From Limnohabitans sp. (GTDB lineage: Bacteria; Pseudomonadota; Gammaproteobacteria; Burkholderiales; Burkholderiaceae_C), in assembly GCA_018882835.1 (NCBI GenBank), contig VERE01000022.1:1-44913 (forward strand): 44,913 nt of DNA, read 5' to 3'. Under the pieces are notes generated by a model. It did not search any database. It was not told the origin of the DNA and saw only the letters and a program-made list of their open reading frames with translations. Positions 26,946 through 34,755 of the stretch are shown piece after piece. Positions within the stretch are counted from its first letter, which is position 1. The number at the start of each line of letters is the position of its first letter. A program made the position numbers and the translations under genes.

Positions 26946-26980
26946 CCGCTCACCCGCAGGCGAACCTGCTGAGTGAGCGG
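26946..26980 (-). promoter_or_regulatory. Hairpin between binding-protein and permease genes
   Basis: CCGCTCAC (26946-26953) pairs with GTGAGCGG (26973-26980). Inside it GCAGG (26956-26960) pairs with CCTGC (26965-26969) around a four-base loop. It lies in the transcribed gap after the binding-protein gene, where many ABC operons carry a stem-loop that protects the upstream message and limits downstream expression. There is only a short T stretch, so full termination is unlikely. Confidence 0.55.
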
Positions 26981-27008
26981 GCGTCACAAGCAACACGAAG
27001 TGCGATGC

Positions 27009-28328
27009 TCAGACCTTGTAGTAACGCTCGGCACGCTTCTGGGCGCGCTCAGCGGCTTCCTGCGGCGTCTTGGCCCCAGAAGCCGCTTCGGCCACCATGT
27101 TGGGGATGATGAAGTCGGCTGCGGCGCCGGCAGAGGCGTAGCCCAGTTTGCCAGCGTAACCGGCGGGGCGCAGGTTCTTCAGCGCATCGCGGTATGGCGT
27201 GTGCTTGGGATCGACCGTCCAGATCGGGTTGCTTTCGTGGGCCTTCAGGGGGTGGGAGATGTAACCCCCACAGCCTTGCAGCCAGGCACCGAATTGTTCT
27301 TGCTCCATCATGAAGCGCAAGAATTCCTTGGCTGCCTTGGGGTACTTGGTGTACTTCATGACCATCTGATTGAAGAACAGATGGCTTTCCGTGGGCACAC
27401 CGACCGGACCGATCGGGAAGGTGGCGTGCTGGATGTCTGCAGCCATCTCTTTCAGCTTGGGATCGGCTGAGTTCTTGGCGGCATAGTAGACAGAAATGCC
27501 ATTGTTGGTCACGCTGATTTGCCCGTCCAGGAAAGCTTTGTTGTTGTGCGGGTCCAGCCATGAGAGGGTGCCAGGCACAAAGTTGGCGTACAACTCGCGC
27601 GAGTACTCCAGTGCCTTGATGGTTTCCGGGCTGTTGATGGTGACACGGTTGTTCTTGTCCACCAGGGCGCCACCAAAGGCCCAGACCAGCCAGTTGGTCC
27701 AGCCGCTGTCACCCGTGGCATTGCCCAGGGCCATGCCGCCTGGCGTGCCTTTTTCCTTGAGTGCCTTGAGCATGCGCAGGAAACCATCTGTGTCCTTGGG
27801 GAAGGCGTTGAAGCCTGCTGCCTTCAGGTGGCTTTCACGGTACACCATCATGCCACCGGCGGAGCCCAGCGGCACGCCAATCCATTTCTTGCCATCGGGA
27901 CGCAGATAGGTTTCACAGGCGCTGTACCAGCCACCGTATTTCTTGCCGAGGTATTCACACAGGTCGGTCACATCCAGAAGTTTGTCCGGATACAGGTTGG
28001 CATCGTCGTTGGTAGACAGAATGATGTCGGGGCCGGCGCCGGTGTTGGCGGCCACAGCTGCCTTGGGGCGAACGTCTTCCCAGCCTTCGTTGTCAATGCG
28101 CACTTCAATGCCGGTTTTTTCGGTGAATTTCTTCACGTTGGCCATGAAGGTGTCAATGTCGCCTTGCACAAAGCGGCTCCAGCGCAGCACGCGCAGTTTG
28201 GCGCCTTTTTCCGGGGTGTTGTTCCATTGCGCGCTGGCGTCTCGCACCCAGAACAGGGGGCCAGCAGCCGAAGCCATGGCCGCGGCAGAGGTGCCTTTCA
28301 GAAGTTTGCGTCGAATTGAGTTGGTCAT
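27009..28328 (-). CDS. Sugar ABC transporter substrate-binding protein with Tat signal
   Basis: This 439-aa extracellular solute-binding protein (family 1) begins MTNSIRRKLLKGTSAAAMASAAG. The twin-arginine motif and hydrophobic stretch ending near ASAQ indicate folded export through the Tat pathway, which is less usual for sugar-binding proteins. The mature part shows EKGAKLRVLRWSRFVQGDIDTFMANVKKFTEKTGIEV, a family-1 start. AAAGGAG lies 6 nt before ATG 28328. It lies between the ATPase and permease genes of the same operon. A hairpin follows the stop. The ligand is unknown. Confidence 0.9.
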   Translation of the reverse strand: MTNSIRRKLLKGTSAAAMASAAGPLFWVRDASAQWNNTPEKGAKLRVLRWSRFVQGDIDTFMANVKKFTEKTGIEVRIDNEGWEDVRPKAAVAANTGAGPDIILSTNDDANLYPDKLLDVTDLCEYLGKKYGGWYSACETYLRPDGKKWIGVPLGSAGGMMVYRESHLKAAGFNAFPKDTDGFLRMLKALKEKGTPGGMALGNATGDSGWTNWLVWAFGGALVDKNNRVTINSPETIKALEYSRELYANFVPGTLSWLDPHNNKAFLDGQISVTNNGISVYYAAKNSADPKLKEMAADIQHATFPIGPVGVPTESHLFFNQMVMKYTKYPKAAKEFLRFMMEQEQFGAWLQGCGGYISHPLKAHESNPIWTVDPKHTPYRDALKNLRPAGYAGKLGYASAGAAADFIIPNMVAEAASGAKTPQEAAERAQKRAERYYKV

Positions 28329-28351
28329 GCTTGTCTCCTTTGGAAAAAAGT

Positions 28352-29416
28352 TCAGGCGGCCAGTCGTTTGCCGCTGTCGGCATCGAACAGGTGCGCACGT
28401 TGGGCATCGGGGCGCAGGTAAATAGTTTGTCCTGGCGAAAAAGTGTGACGCTCGCGGAACACGCTGTTGACGTCTACCCCTGCTATTTGGGTGAACACCT
28501 GGGTCTCGGCGCCCGTGGGCTCAACCAACAACACCTGTGTGGCCACGCCATCGGCTTGCGAAGCAATTTCAATGTGCTCTGGACGGGTGCCGTAAATGAC
28601 CTTTTGGCCCTCACTGGCCCGCGCATGCGCAGGCATGGGCAATTGGCTGCCATCGCTCAGTGCCACATGGCCACCTTGCACTACCCCCGGCAGGAAATTC
28701 ATGGCAGGCGAACCGATGAAGCCAGCCACGAAGCGGTTGGCCGGACGGTCATAAAGCTCCAGGGGGGAGCCTGTTTGCTCGACCAGGCCATCACGCATCA
28801 CCACAATTTTGTCGGCCATGGTCATGGCCTCGATCTGATCGTGGGTCACATAGATAGAGGTGGTTTTCAGGCGCTGGTGCAGGGCCTTGATTTCGGTGCG
28901 CATGGCGACACGCAGCTGCGCATCCAGGTTGGACAAAGGCTCGTCGAACAAAAACACTTGCGAGTCGCGCACGATGGCACGGCCCATGGCCACGCGCTGG
29001 CGTTGCCCCCCCGAGAGTTGGCGGGGGTAGCGGTCCATCAGCGCATTCAGGCCCAGGATGTCAGCGGCTTTGGCCAGGCTGGCGTCGATGCTGGCCTTGT
29101 CTTTTTTGGCCAGCATGAGCGAAAAGGCCATGTTGTCGCGTACCGTCATGTGCGGGTACAAAGCATAGTTTTGAAACACCATGGCAATGTCGCGCTCTTT
29201 AGGGGGCATCTTGTTGACCACTTTGGCGCCAATGCTGATGTCGCCGCCGGAAATTTCTTCCAGGCCGGCGATCATGCGCAACAAAGTCGATTTGCCGCAA
29301 CCCGAGGGCCCTACCAGGACGCAGAACTCGCCATCTGCAATGTCAACCGAGACCCCTTTGATGATGTGCGTCTTGCCAAAATATTTCTGAACGTCGTCGA
29401 TCTTGACGGAAGCCAT
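28352..29416 (-). CDS. CUT1-type sugar ABC transporter ATP-binding protein (UgpC/MsmX type)
   Basis: This 354-aa ATPase energises the importer. It shows Walker A GPSGCGKST, the Q-loop FQNYALYPHMTV, signature LSGGQRQRVAMGRA, Walker B VFLFDEPLSNLDA, and H-loop YVTHDQIEAMTMAD. The C-terminal TOBE/regulatory domain has GTRPEHIEIA and VEPTGAETQVF. I chose ATG 29416 (MASVKIDDVQKYFGKT) with AGGA 6-7 nt before it. The open frame extends to 29788 upstream but overlaps the crotonase gene on the other strand there. It is first in the operon. No strong promoter was recognised in the 184-bp gap to the divergent crotonase gene. Confidence 0.93.
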   Translation of the reverse strand: MASVKIDDVQKYFGKTHIIKGVSVDIADGEFCVLVGPSGCGKSTLLRMIAGLEEISGGDISIGAKVVNKMPPKERDIAMVFQNYALYPHMTVRDNMAFSLMLAKKDKASIDASLAKAADILGLNALMDRYPRQLSGGQRQRVAMGRAIVRDSQVFLFDEPLSNLDAQLRVAMRTEIKALHQRLKTTSIYVTHDQIEAMTMADKIVVMRDGLVEQTGSPLELYDRPANRFVAGFIGSPAMNFLPGVVQGGHVALSDGSQLPMPAHARASEGQKVIYGTRPEHIEIASQADGVATQVLLVEPTGAETQVFTQIAGVDVNSVFRERHTFSPGQTIYLRPDAQRAHLFDADSGKRLAA

Positions 29417-29600
29417 GAATGTCCTCTGGGTGATGTCTGCGCAGCAGCATCGTGCGCCTGCGAATTCATTCTCACCACAGCTCGCCGAATCGGTACTCAG
29501 GTTTACCCTAGTTCGCTGGGGCCGCAGTCCTGAATGCGACGGCGCATTTGCGGCCTGGGAGACATTAGACTCGGGCGGTTCGATGTCATGAGGAGTTCCC

Positions 29601-30500
29601 GTGCCCGACTTCAGCACCTTGCGCATCGCCGCAGACCCCGCCCATCCGCGCATTGCCCGACTGCTGCTCAACCGGCCTGAGCGCTTGAACGCCATTTCGA
29701 TGGCCATGCCGCGCGAGATACGCGCAGCGGTCGACTGGGCCGTGGCCAACCCCGACATCCATGTGATCGTGGTGGAGGGCGCCGGCAAAGGCTTTTGCGG
29801 CGGCTACGACCTGGCCGAAAGCGCCGAGGCCATGATCGATCATCCCTGCCAGCAGGAAAAAACACCCTGGGACCCGATGGTGGATTACGCCTTCATGAAG
29901 CAAAACACCGAAGACTTCATGAGCCTGTGGCGCTGCCCCAAGCCCACCATTGCCAAAGTGCATGGCCATGCGGTGGCCGGGGGCAGCGACATCGCCCTGT
30001 GCTGCGATTTGCTGGTGATGGCCGAGGATGCGCGCATCGGCTACATGCCCACGCGTGTCTGGGGTTGCCCCAGCACCGCAATGTGGACCTTTCGCCTGGG
30101 GCCGCTGCGTGCCAAGCAGTTGATGTTCACTGGGGACACTTTGAGCGGGCGGGAGGCCGCAGACTGGGGATTGGCCAACCAGGCGGTGCCGCTAGCGCAA
30201 CTCGAAGCCGAAACCCTGGCCTTGGCCGAGCGCATCGCAGGTGTGCCCAGCAGCCATTTGGCCATGCACAAGATGGTGGTCAATCAGGTCATGCTCAACA
30301 TGGGCCTGGAGCAAACCCAGATGATGGCCAATGTGTTTGACGGCATCACCCGCCACAATCCGGAAGGTTTGTGGTTTCGCCGCTATGCCCAGCAGCAAGG
30401 TTTCAAGGCCGCTGTTGAATGGCGCGACAGCGGGCGCCCTATTCCCGAGGGGGATGAGGCGCGAGAACTGATTCGACAAATGGAACACAAAACCTCATGA
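29601..30500 (+). CDS. Enoyl-CoA hydratase/isomerase (crotonase) family protein
   Basis: This is a 299-aa crotonase-fold protein that acts on a CoA thioester. The oxyanion-hole segments are [11 protein letters not shown] and [31 protein letters not shown]. The usual catalytic Glu pair is not obvious, because the second position reads [11 protein letters not shown], so hydratase activity is uncertain and another crotonase reaction is possible. The start is GTG 29601 with AGGAG 6-7 nt upstream. Its end overlaps the CaiB-type CoA-transferase gene (ATGA), suggesting that both act on one acyl-CoA pathway. The substrate is unknown. Confidence 0.85.
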   Translation: MPDFSTLRIAADPAHPRIARLLLNRPERLNAISMAMPREIRAAVDWAVANPDIHVIVVEGAGKGFCGGYDLAESAEAMIDHPCQQEKTPWDPMVDYAFMKQNTEDFMSLWRCPKPTIAKVHGHAVAGGSDIALCCDLLVMAEDARIGYMPTRVWGCPSTAMWTFRLGPLRAKQLMFTGDTLSGREAADWGLANQAVPLAQLEAETLALAERIAGVPSSHLAMHKMVVNQVMLNMGLEQTQMMANVFDGITRHNPEGLWFRRYAQQQGFKAAVEWRDSGRPIPEGDEARELIRQMEHKTS

Positions 30501-31681
30501 CACTGCCCCTTGCTTCGGTCCGCATCCTGGACCTGTCCACTGTGCTCTCCGGTCCGATTGCCGCCGCCATGCTGTGCGACCAGGGCGCTTCGGTCATCAA
30601 GGTGGAGTCCCATGAGGGCGATACCTCGCGCATGATCGGGCCTGCCAAAGGCGACTTGTCCGCCATGTTCATTGCCTCCAACCGTGGCAAGCGCTCGATT
30701 GCTCTGGACCTGAAAGCGCCAGCGGCTCAAGCGGTGCTTCAGGCCTTGGTGACCCAAAGCGATGTGCTCATCAACAATTTCCGTCCTGGCGTGATGGACC
30801 GCCTCGGGCTGAGCGATGCGACATTGAAAAGCCTCAACCCGCGCCTGATCCATTTGTCCATCACAGGCTTTGGGGCGACCGGGCCGGCCTCGGGCGACAA
30901 GGCGTACGACGCCGTCATTCAGGCGGTGGGCGGTGTCTGTGCTTCCCAACGCGACCCGCAAACCGGCAACCCCATGGTGCTGTCTACAGCTGTGTGCGAC
31001 AAGCTCACCGCACTCACAGCGGCACAGGCCGTCAGCGCTGCCTTGTTTGCGCGCGAGCGCGATGGCCAGGGCCGCAAGATTGACATCGCCATGCTCGACG
31101 CCACGCTCATGTTCCAGTGGCCTGACGCCATGTACAACCATGTGTTTTTGGACGAGCCGCCCACGCCATTTCCAGAATTCGGCGCCAGCCAGAAACCCTG
31201 GAAAACCGCCGATGGCTTTGTTGCCAGCATGGCGCCGCAGCAAGCCGAATTCTCTGGCCAATGCCGCGCCCTCAACCGTCCCGAAGTCATCGACGACCCT
31301 CGCTTCAAAACCCTGCCCATGCGCGGTCGCAATGCCAAAGTGCTGCGCGAAACTCTGGAGCCTTCCATGGCGCAGTTCACCACCGAAGAATTGGTCAATG
31401 CCATGCGGCGCGAGGGCGCGCCGATGGGCCGGGTCAATGAACGTTCCGAAGTCATTCAAGACCCCCAGGTGGTGCATAACCAGTCGTGTGTGGAGATCGA
31501 CCACGGCCGCGTGGGCCGGGTGCGCCTGGCTCGCTCGGCCCCGCGCTTTGATGGCCAAGCGCTACCGGCGCCCAAGCCAGCCCCGCATCTGGGTGAGCAC
31601 GGCTTGGCCATCTTGCGCGAGATCGGTTGGAGCGAGGCGCAAATTGCGCAATTGCAGCAAACCGGCGTACTGAAAATCTGA
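30497..31681 (+). CDS. Class III CoA-transferase (CaiB/BaiF family)
   Basis: This 394-aa family III CoA-transferase moves CoA between carboxylic acids. It shows the N-terminal [30 protein letters not shown], the GKRSIALDL and [13 protein letters not shown] motifs, and [23 protein letters not shown] sequence carrying the expected catalytic Asp ([15 protein letters not shown]). It overlaps the crotonase gene and they are probably one unit. The pair lies between a sugar ABC operon and the metal efflux genes, neither obviously related. The substrate pair cannot be named from sequence. Confidence 0.9.
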   Translation: MTLPLASVRILDLSTVLSGPIAAAMLCDQGASVIKVESHEGDTSRMIGPAKGDLSAMFIASNRGKRSIALDLKAPAAQAVLQALVTQSDVLINNFRPGVMDRLGLSDATLKSLNPRLIHLSITGFGATGPASGDKAYDAVIQAVGGVCASQRDPQTGNPMVLSTAVCDKLTALTAAQAVSAALFARERDGQGRKIDIAMLDATLMFQWPDAMYNHVFLDEPPTPFPEFGASQKPWKTADGFVASMAPQQAEFSGQCRALNRPEVIDDPRFKTLPMRGRNAKVLRETLEPSMAQFTTEELVNAMRREGAPMGRVNERSEVIQDPQVVHNQSCVEIDHGRVGRVRLARSAPRFDGQALPAPKPAPHLGEHGLAILREIGWSEAQIAQLQQTGVLKI

Positions 31682-31935
31682 GCGCTTATTTGCGAAGGCG
31701 CTACATCACCGCTTGCGGTTCGCCTGCGGCAAAACAAGCTTCTGGTGCTGCCATCCCAGCCTGTTCAATATGCACGCACTCCAATGCAAGTGATCGTGAT
31801 GGCCTTGAGTGCAATGTCTTGGTTGAGCGTGACACTGACGGTGTGCTCGTCAAGGCCTTGATGCAGATCAATTGGCGAACCTGAAAATAAGCCTGATGAT
31901 CTTTAGGTTTTCCTTGTTTGTGGCTTAATTCGCGC

Positions 31936-32256
31936 ATGAATGTCATGTCCCGATGGCTGATGAACTTTCTGCCGATGGCAAAGCGCAAGTCACGCCTGTT
32001 TGGCTGCCTGGTGTGTGTCTGCTTGGTGAGCTTGTTCGCACCCGTTGCCACCACCATGGCGCAAGAGACGGTCGTTGCTCTTGACCCCGCCGTGGCGGTG
32101 GCATCCGAGGTTGCCGATACCGAGGAGCGTCGTCACCTTGAAGAGACGGCCACCCCTATTTCAGGCTTTCGTCAACCCAAGCCGTCGTCGCCTGTGCCAA
32201 TGCCTGACGACTGGTGCGGCCCGCTGTGGCTGAGGCCCCCCATATCTGCCGCCTGA
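31936..32256 (+). CDS. Small secreted protein of unknown function
   Basis: This is a 106-aa open frame with a clear signal-peptide pattern. Basic residues (AKRKSR) precede a hydrophobic stretch (LFGCLVCVCLVSLFAPVA), with probable cleavage after TTMA at residue 42. The mature part is about 64 aa, acidic then Pro-rich, ending PMPDDWCGPLWLRPPISAA with one Cys. I do not recognise the family. A later start at ATG 31975 gives a more ordinary signal peptide. No good ribosome site is visible for either. It lies 50 bp before the efflux operon in the same direction, so it may be its first gene. It has no His-rich metal motif. Confidence 0.5.
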   Translation: MNVMSRWLMNFLPMAKRKSRLFGCLVCVCLVSLFAPVATTMAQETVVALDPAVAVASEVADTEERRHLEETATPISGFRQPKPSSPVPMPDDWCGPLWLRPPISAA

Positions 32257-32306
32257 CGCCGCACAAGCCTCTTTTCGAAGAGGCGTCCCTTGAACTGTTG
32301 AATTGG

Positions 32307-33569
32307 ATGAAACGAATCATGCAAATGAGGCGTCTGATGGTTTTGTGGCTGTGCTGGCAAACGTCTTGGGCCTTGGCCCAGGCACCGCTGGCAGCCACCT
32401 CGCCCACTTATTCCGTGCCCGAGCTGGTGCGCACCGTGTTGGCATTCAATCCTGCGCTGAACCAGGCGCAACTGGGGCAAGCCCAGGCCCAGGCCGCCTT
32501 GCAAACAGCGCAGGCCCTCCCCAACCCTCGACTGGAGTGGAGCGGTGGGCGCGCGCAAGCGCCCCTGAGCAGTGCCCAGGGCGCAGTGTCCAGCTGGGGA
32601 GCCTCCCAATTGCTGGAGAACCCGCAAGTGCGCGAGGCGCGCAGCGCGATTGCGCGCGAAGGCGTTGCCTACCAAAAGGTTCAGGTTCTGCAAACGCAAC
32701 GTGACGTGATTGCGCATGTTCGGCAGTTGGCTTACGAAGTGGTCTTGCGCCAAGAAGAAGTGCAGGCGGCCAGCGAGGGCCTGATCTTGCTCGAGCAAAC
32801 CCAAGACCGGGTGCGCTTGCGCGTCAACAGTGGCGAAGCGCCGCGTTATGAAATCATCAAGGCCGATGCCGAAGCCATCCATGCCAGGCAGCGACAACAG
32901 ACTGCGCAACTTGCACTGGAGCAAACCCGTATTCGCCTGAATCAGTTGGCGGCTGGCCAGTTGCCTGCAGGTTGGCGCTTGCGCGCCAGCTTGGAAGATG
33001 CCTTGCCGATCCTGGACCGCGATACCTTGCGGCGTGAAGTGCGCAGCGAAAATGCGGAGCTCAAAGCCTTGCGCACCGAAGTCGAGCGACAACGCGCGCG
33101 CGTGCGCGAAGCACAAGCCAGCCGCTGGCCCGGCGTGGAAATTCGCTATGCGCAAACCCGCGAGCCCGAAGTGCGTCAGGGCATGGTGGGCGCCAGCATC
33201 CAAATGCCGTTGCTAGACCAGCGCCAAGGCCCGCTCGCGGAGGCCCGAGCAGAACTGTTGCGCGCGCAAGCCCGACTGGAATCGCGCGAGAGTGAGCTGA
33301 CGCTGCAACTCGATGCCGCCTGGGCGGCTTTGGAGATGGCGCGCCTGCGGGTCGACAGCCTGGGCAGCGGTGCCATTCGCGAAGCCGAAGCCGCGCTGCG
33401 CGTGTCTGAGGCGGCTTACCGGTTTGGCGAGCGCGGCATCCTGGATGTGCTCGATGCCCAGCGGGTGTTGCGCAGCGTGCGCGCCGACCTGCTGCTGGCG
33501 CGTTATCAACTACAAGCCGCCGCCATCGAAATTGATGTCTTGACCGGGCGCGAACTCGCCCAGCCCTGA
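32307..33569 (+). CDS. Outer-membrane efflux protein, TolC/CzcC type
   Basis: This is a 420-aa TolC-family protein that forms the outer-membrane duct of the RND efflux pump. A signal peptide is visible (LMVLWLCWQTSWALAQA). Two repeats of the outer-membrane efflux family follow, helical and Ala/Gln/Arg-rich, with the C-terminal RFGERGILDVLDAQRVLRSVRADLLLARYQLQAAAIEIDVLTG typical of CzcC. I chose ATG 32307 as the start; the longer open frame from 32214 overlaps the small secreted protein. The adaptor gene follows 18 nt later. The order outer-membrane protein, adaptor, pump is that of czcCBA. Confidence 0.88.
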   Translation: MKRIMQMRRLMVLWLCWQTSWALAQAPLAATSPTYSVPELVRTVLAFNPALNQAQLGQAQAQAALQTAQALPNPRLEWSGGRAQAPLSSAQGAVSSWGASQLLENPQVREARSAIAREGVAYQKVQVLQTQRDVIAHVRQLAYEVVLRQEEVQAASEGLILLEQTQDRVRLRVNSGEAPRYEIIKADAEAIHARQRQQTAQLALEQTRIRLNQLAAGQLPAGWRLRASLEDALPILDRDTLRREVRSENAELKALRTEVERQRARVREAQASRWPGVEIRYAQTREPEVRQGMVGASIQMPLLDQRQGPLAEARAELLRAQARLESRESELTLQLDAAWAALEMARLRVDSLGSGAIREAEAALRVSEAAYRFGERGILDVLDAQRVLRSVRADLLLARYQLQAAAIEIDVLTGRELAQP

Positions 33570-33587
33570 ACGAACAGGATCCCTCAT

Positions 33588-34751
33588 ATGAAACCCCCTT
33601 TGTTCACTTTTCAACGCCTCGGCAACTGCCTGCTGCTGTGTGGCGCGCTCTTCTTGACGGCCTGCGACCGCGCCAAAGCGCCTGCAGCACCGGCCGCAGC
33701 GCGCACTGACGCCTCGGTGGTGCGCGTCACCCCCGAGATGGCCCGCAACTTCAAGGTGGCCTCCCTGGCCATTGAAACCCTGGACTCTTCGCAGGAAATC
33801 ACTGGCCGCATCGAGGCCAACGACCAGTGGGTCACCCGCATCGGTGCCTCGGTCACCGGCCGTGTCACCGAGGTCCTGGTCGATGTGGGCCACCGCGTGT
33901 CTGCCGGCCAGGTGCTGGCACAACTGAGCAGCCCTGAGTTGACGCAAGCCCAGCTGAACTATTTGCGCGCCCATGCCGCCACCTCGCTGGCCGAGCGCGC
34001 AGTGGACCGTGCGCGCCAACTGATTCAAGCCGATGTCATCGGTTCTGCCGAATTGCAACGCCGTGAGTCCGAGTTGTCAATTGCACGCGCCGAATGGCGT
34101 GCGGCCACCGACCAGCTGCGCCTGCTTGGGCTGTCCGACGCATCCATCGAGCGATTGCGTGAAAAAGGGCAACTGTCCTCGGTGACCAATATCATGGCCA
34201 CCCGCTCCGGGGTGGTGGTCGAGCGCAAAGTCAGTACCGGTCAGGTGGCGCAACCGGGCGATCCCCTGTTCACCGTGGCCGATTTGTCGCGCGTGTGGGT
34301 GGTGGGCGCCTTGCCGGAGCAGGCCGCGGCCTCGGTGCAGCTCGACCAATCCGTGGACATCGAGGTGCCCGCTTTGGGCTCGCGCCATTTCAACGGCAAG
34401 GTGGTGTTCGTCAGTGACACCATTCACCCCGAGACCCGCACCTTGACGGTACGCACCCAGGTCGACAACCCCAAGGGCACGCTGAAGCCCCAGATGCTGG
34501 CCACCCTGCGCATCACCGGCCAGCCGGTGCAACAACTCGCCGTGCCCGAAGCTTCGGTGGTGCGCGAAAACGACCGCGACCATGTGTTTGTACAAACCGC
34601 GCCAGGCCAATTCAAGCTGACACCCGTCACCCTGGGCAACAGCTCGCGCGGCTTGCGCGCGGTCCAGCAAGGCTTGAGCGAGGGCGCACAAGTGGTGGTG
34701 GAGGGCGCCTTCCATTTGAACAACGAGCGCAAGCGCGCCGAGTTGGAGTGA
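33588..34751 (+). CDS. Efflux RND periplasmic adaptor, lipoprotein (CzcB/CusB type)
   Basis: This is a 387-aa membrane-fusion protein linking the pump to the outer-membrane duct. The signal ends in a lipobox, LTAC with C26, so it is probably lipid-anchored. The core has a barrel-sandwich half (VTGRVTEVLVDVGHRVSAGQVLAQLSS), a helical hairpin (about 115-190), the returning lipoyl half (TRSGVVVERKVSTGQVAQPGDPLFTVADLSRVWV), and beta-barrel and membrane-proximal domains. There is no His- or Met-rich metal-binding N-terminal extension. It starts 18 nt after the outer-membrane gene, and the pump starts 4 nt after its stop. Confidence 0.9.
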   Translation: MKPPLFTFQRLGNCLLLCGALFLTACDRAKAPAAPAAARTDASVVRVTPEMARNFKVASLAIETLDSSQEITGRIEANDQWVTRIGASVTGRVTEVLVDVGHRVSAGQVLAQLSSPELTQAQLNYLRAHAATSLAERAVDRARQLIQADVIGSAELQRRESELSIARAEWRAATDQLRLLGLSDASIERLREKGQLSSVTNIMATRSGVVVERKVSTGQVAQPGDPLFTVADLSRVWVVGALPEQAAASVQLDQSVDIEVPALGSRHFNGKVVFVSDTIHPETRTLTVRTQVDNPKGTLKPQMLATLRITGQPVQQLAVPEASVVRENDRDHVFVQTAPGQFKLTPVTLGNSSRGLRAVQQGLSEGAQVVVEGAFHLNNERKRAELE

Positions 34752-34755
34752 GGCC

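Noticed and set aside
29417-29788. N-terminal extension of the sugar ABC ATPase
   Set aside because: The ATPase fold starts at ATG 29416 with a good ribosome site. The extension overlaps the crotonase gene on the other strand.
31627-31884. 85-codon plus-strand open frame after the CoA-transferase
   Set aside because: It begins inside the CoA-transferase gene in another frame, has no ribosome site and no recognisable motif.
31701-32057. 118-codon minus-strand open frame in the gap before the efflux genes
   Set aside because: No domain, no ribosome site, and it overlaps the signal peptide of the better-supported plus-strand frame.
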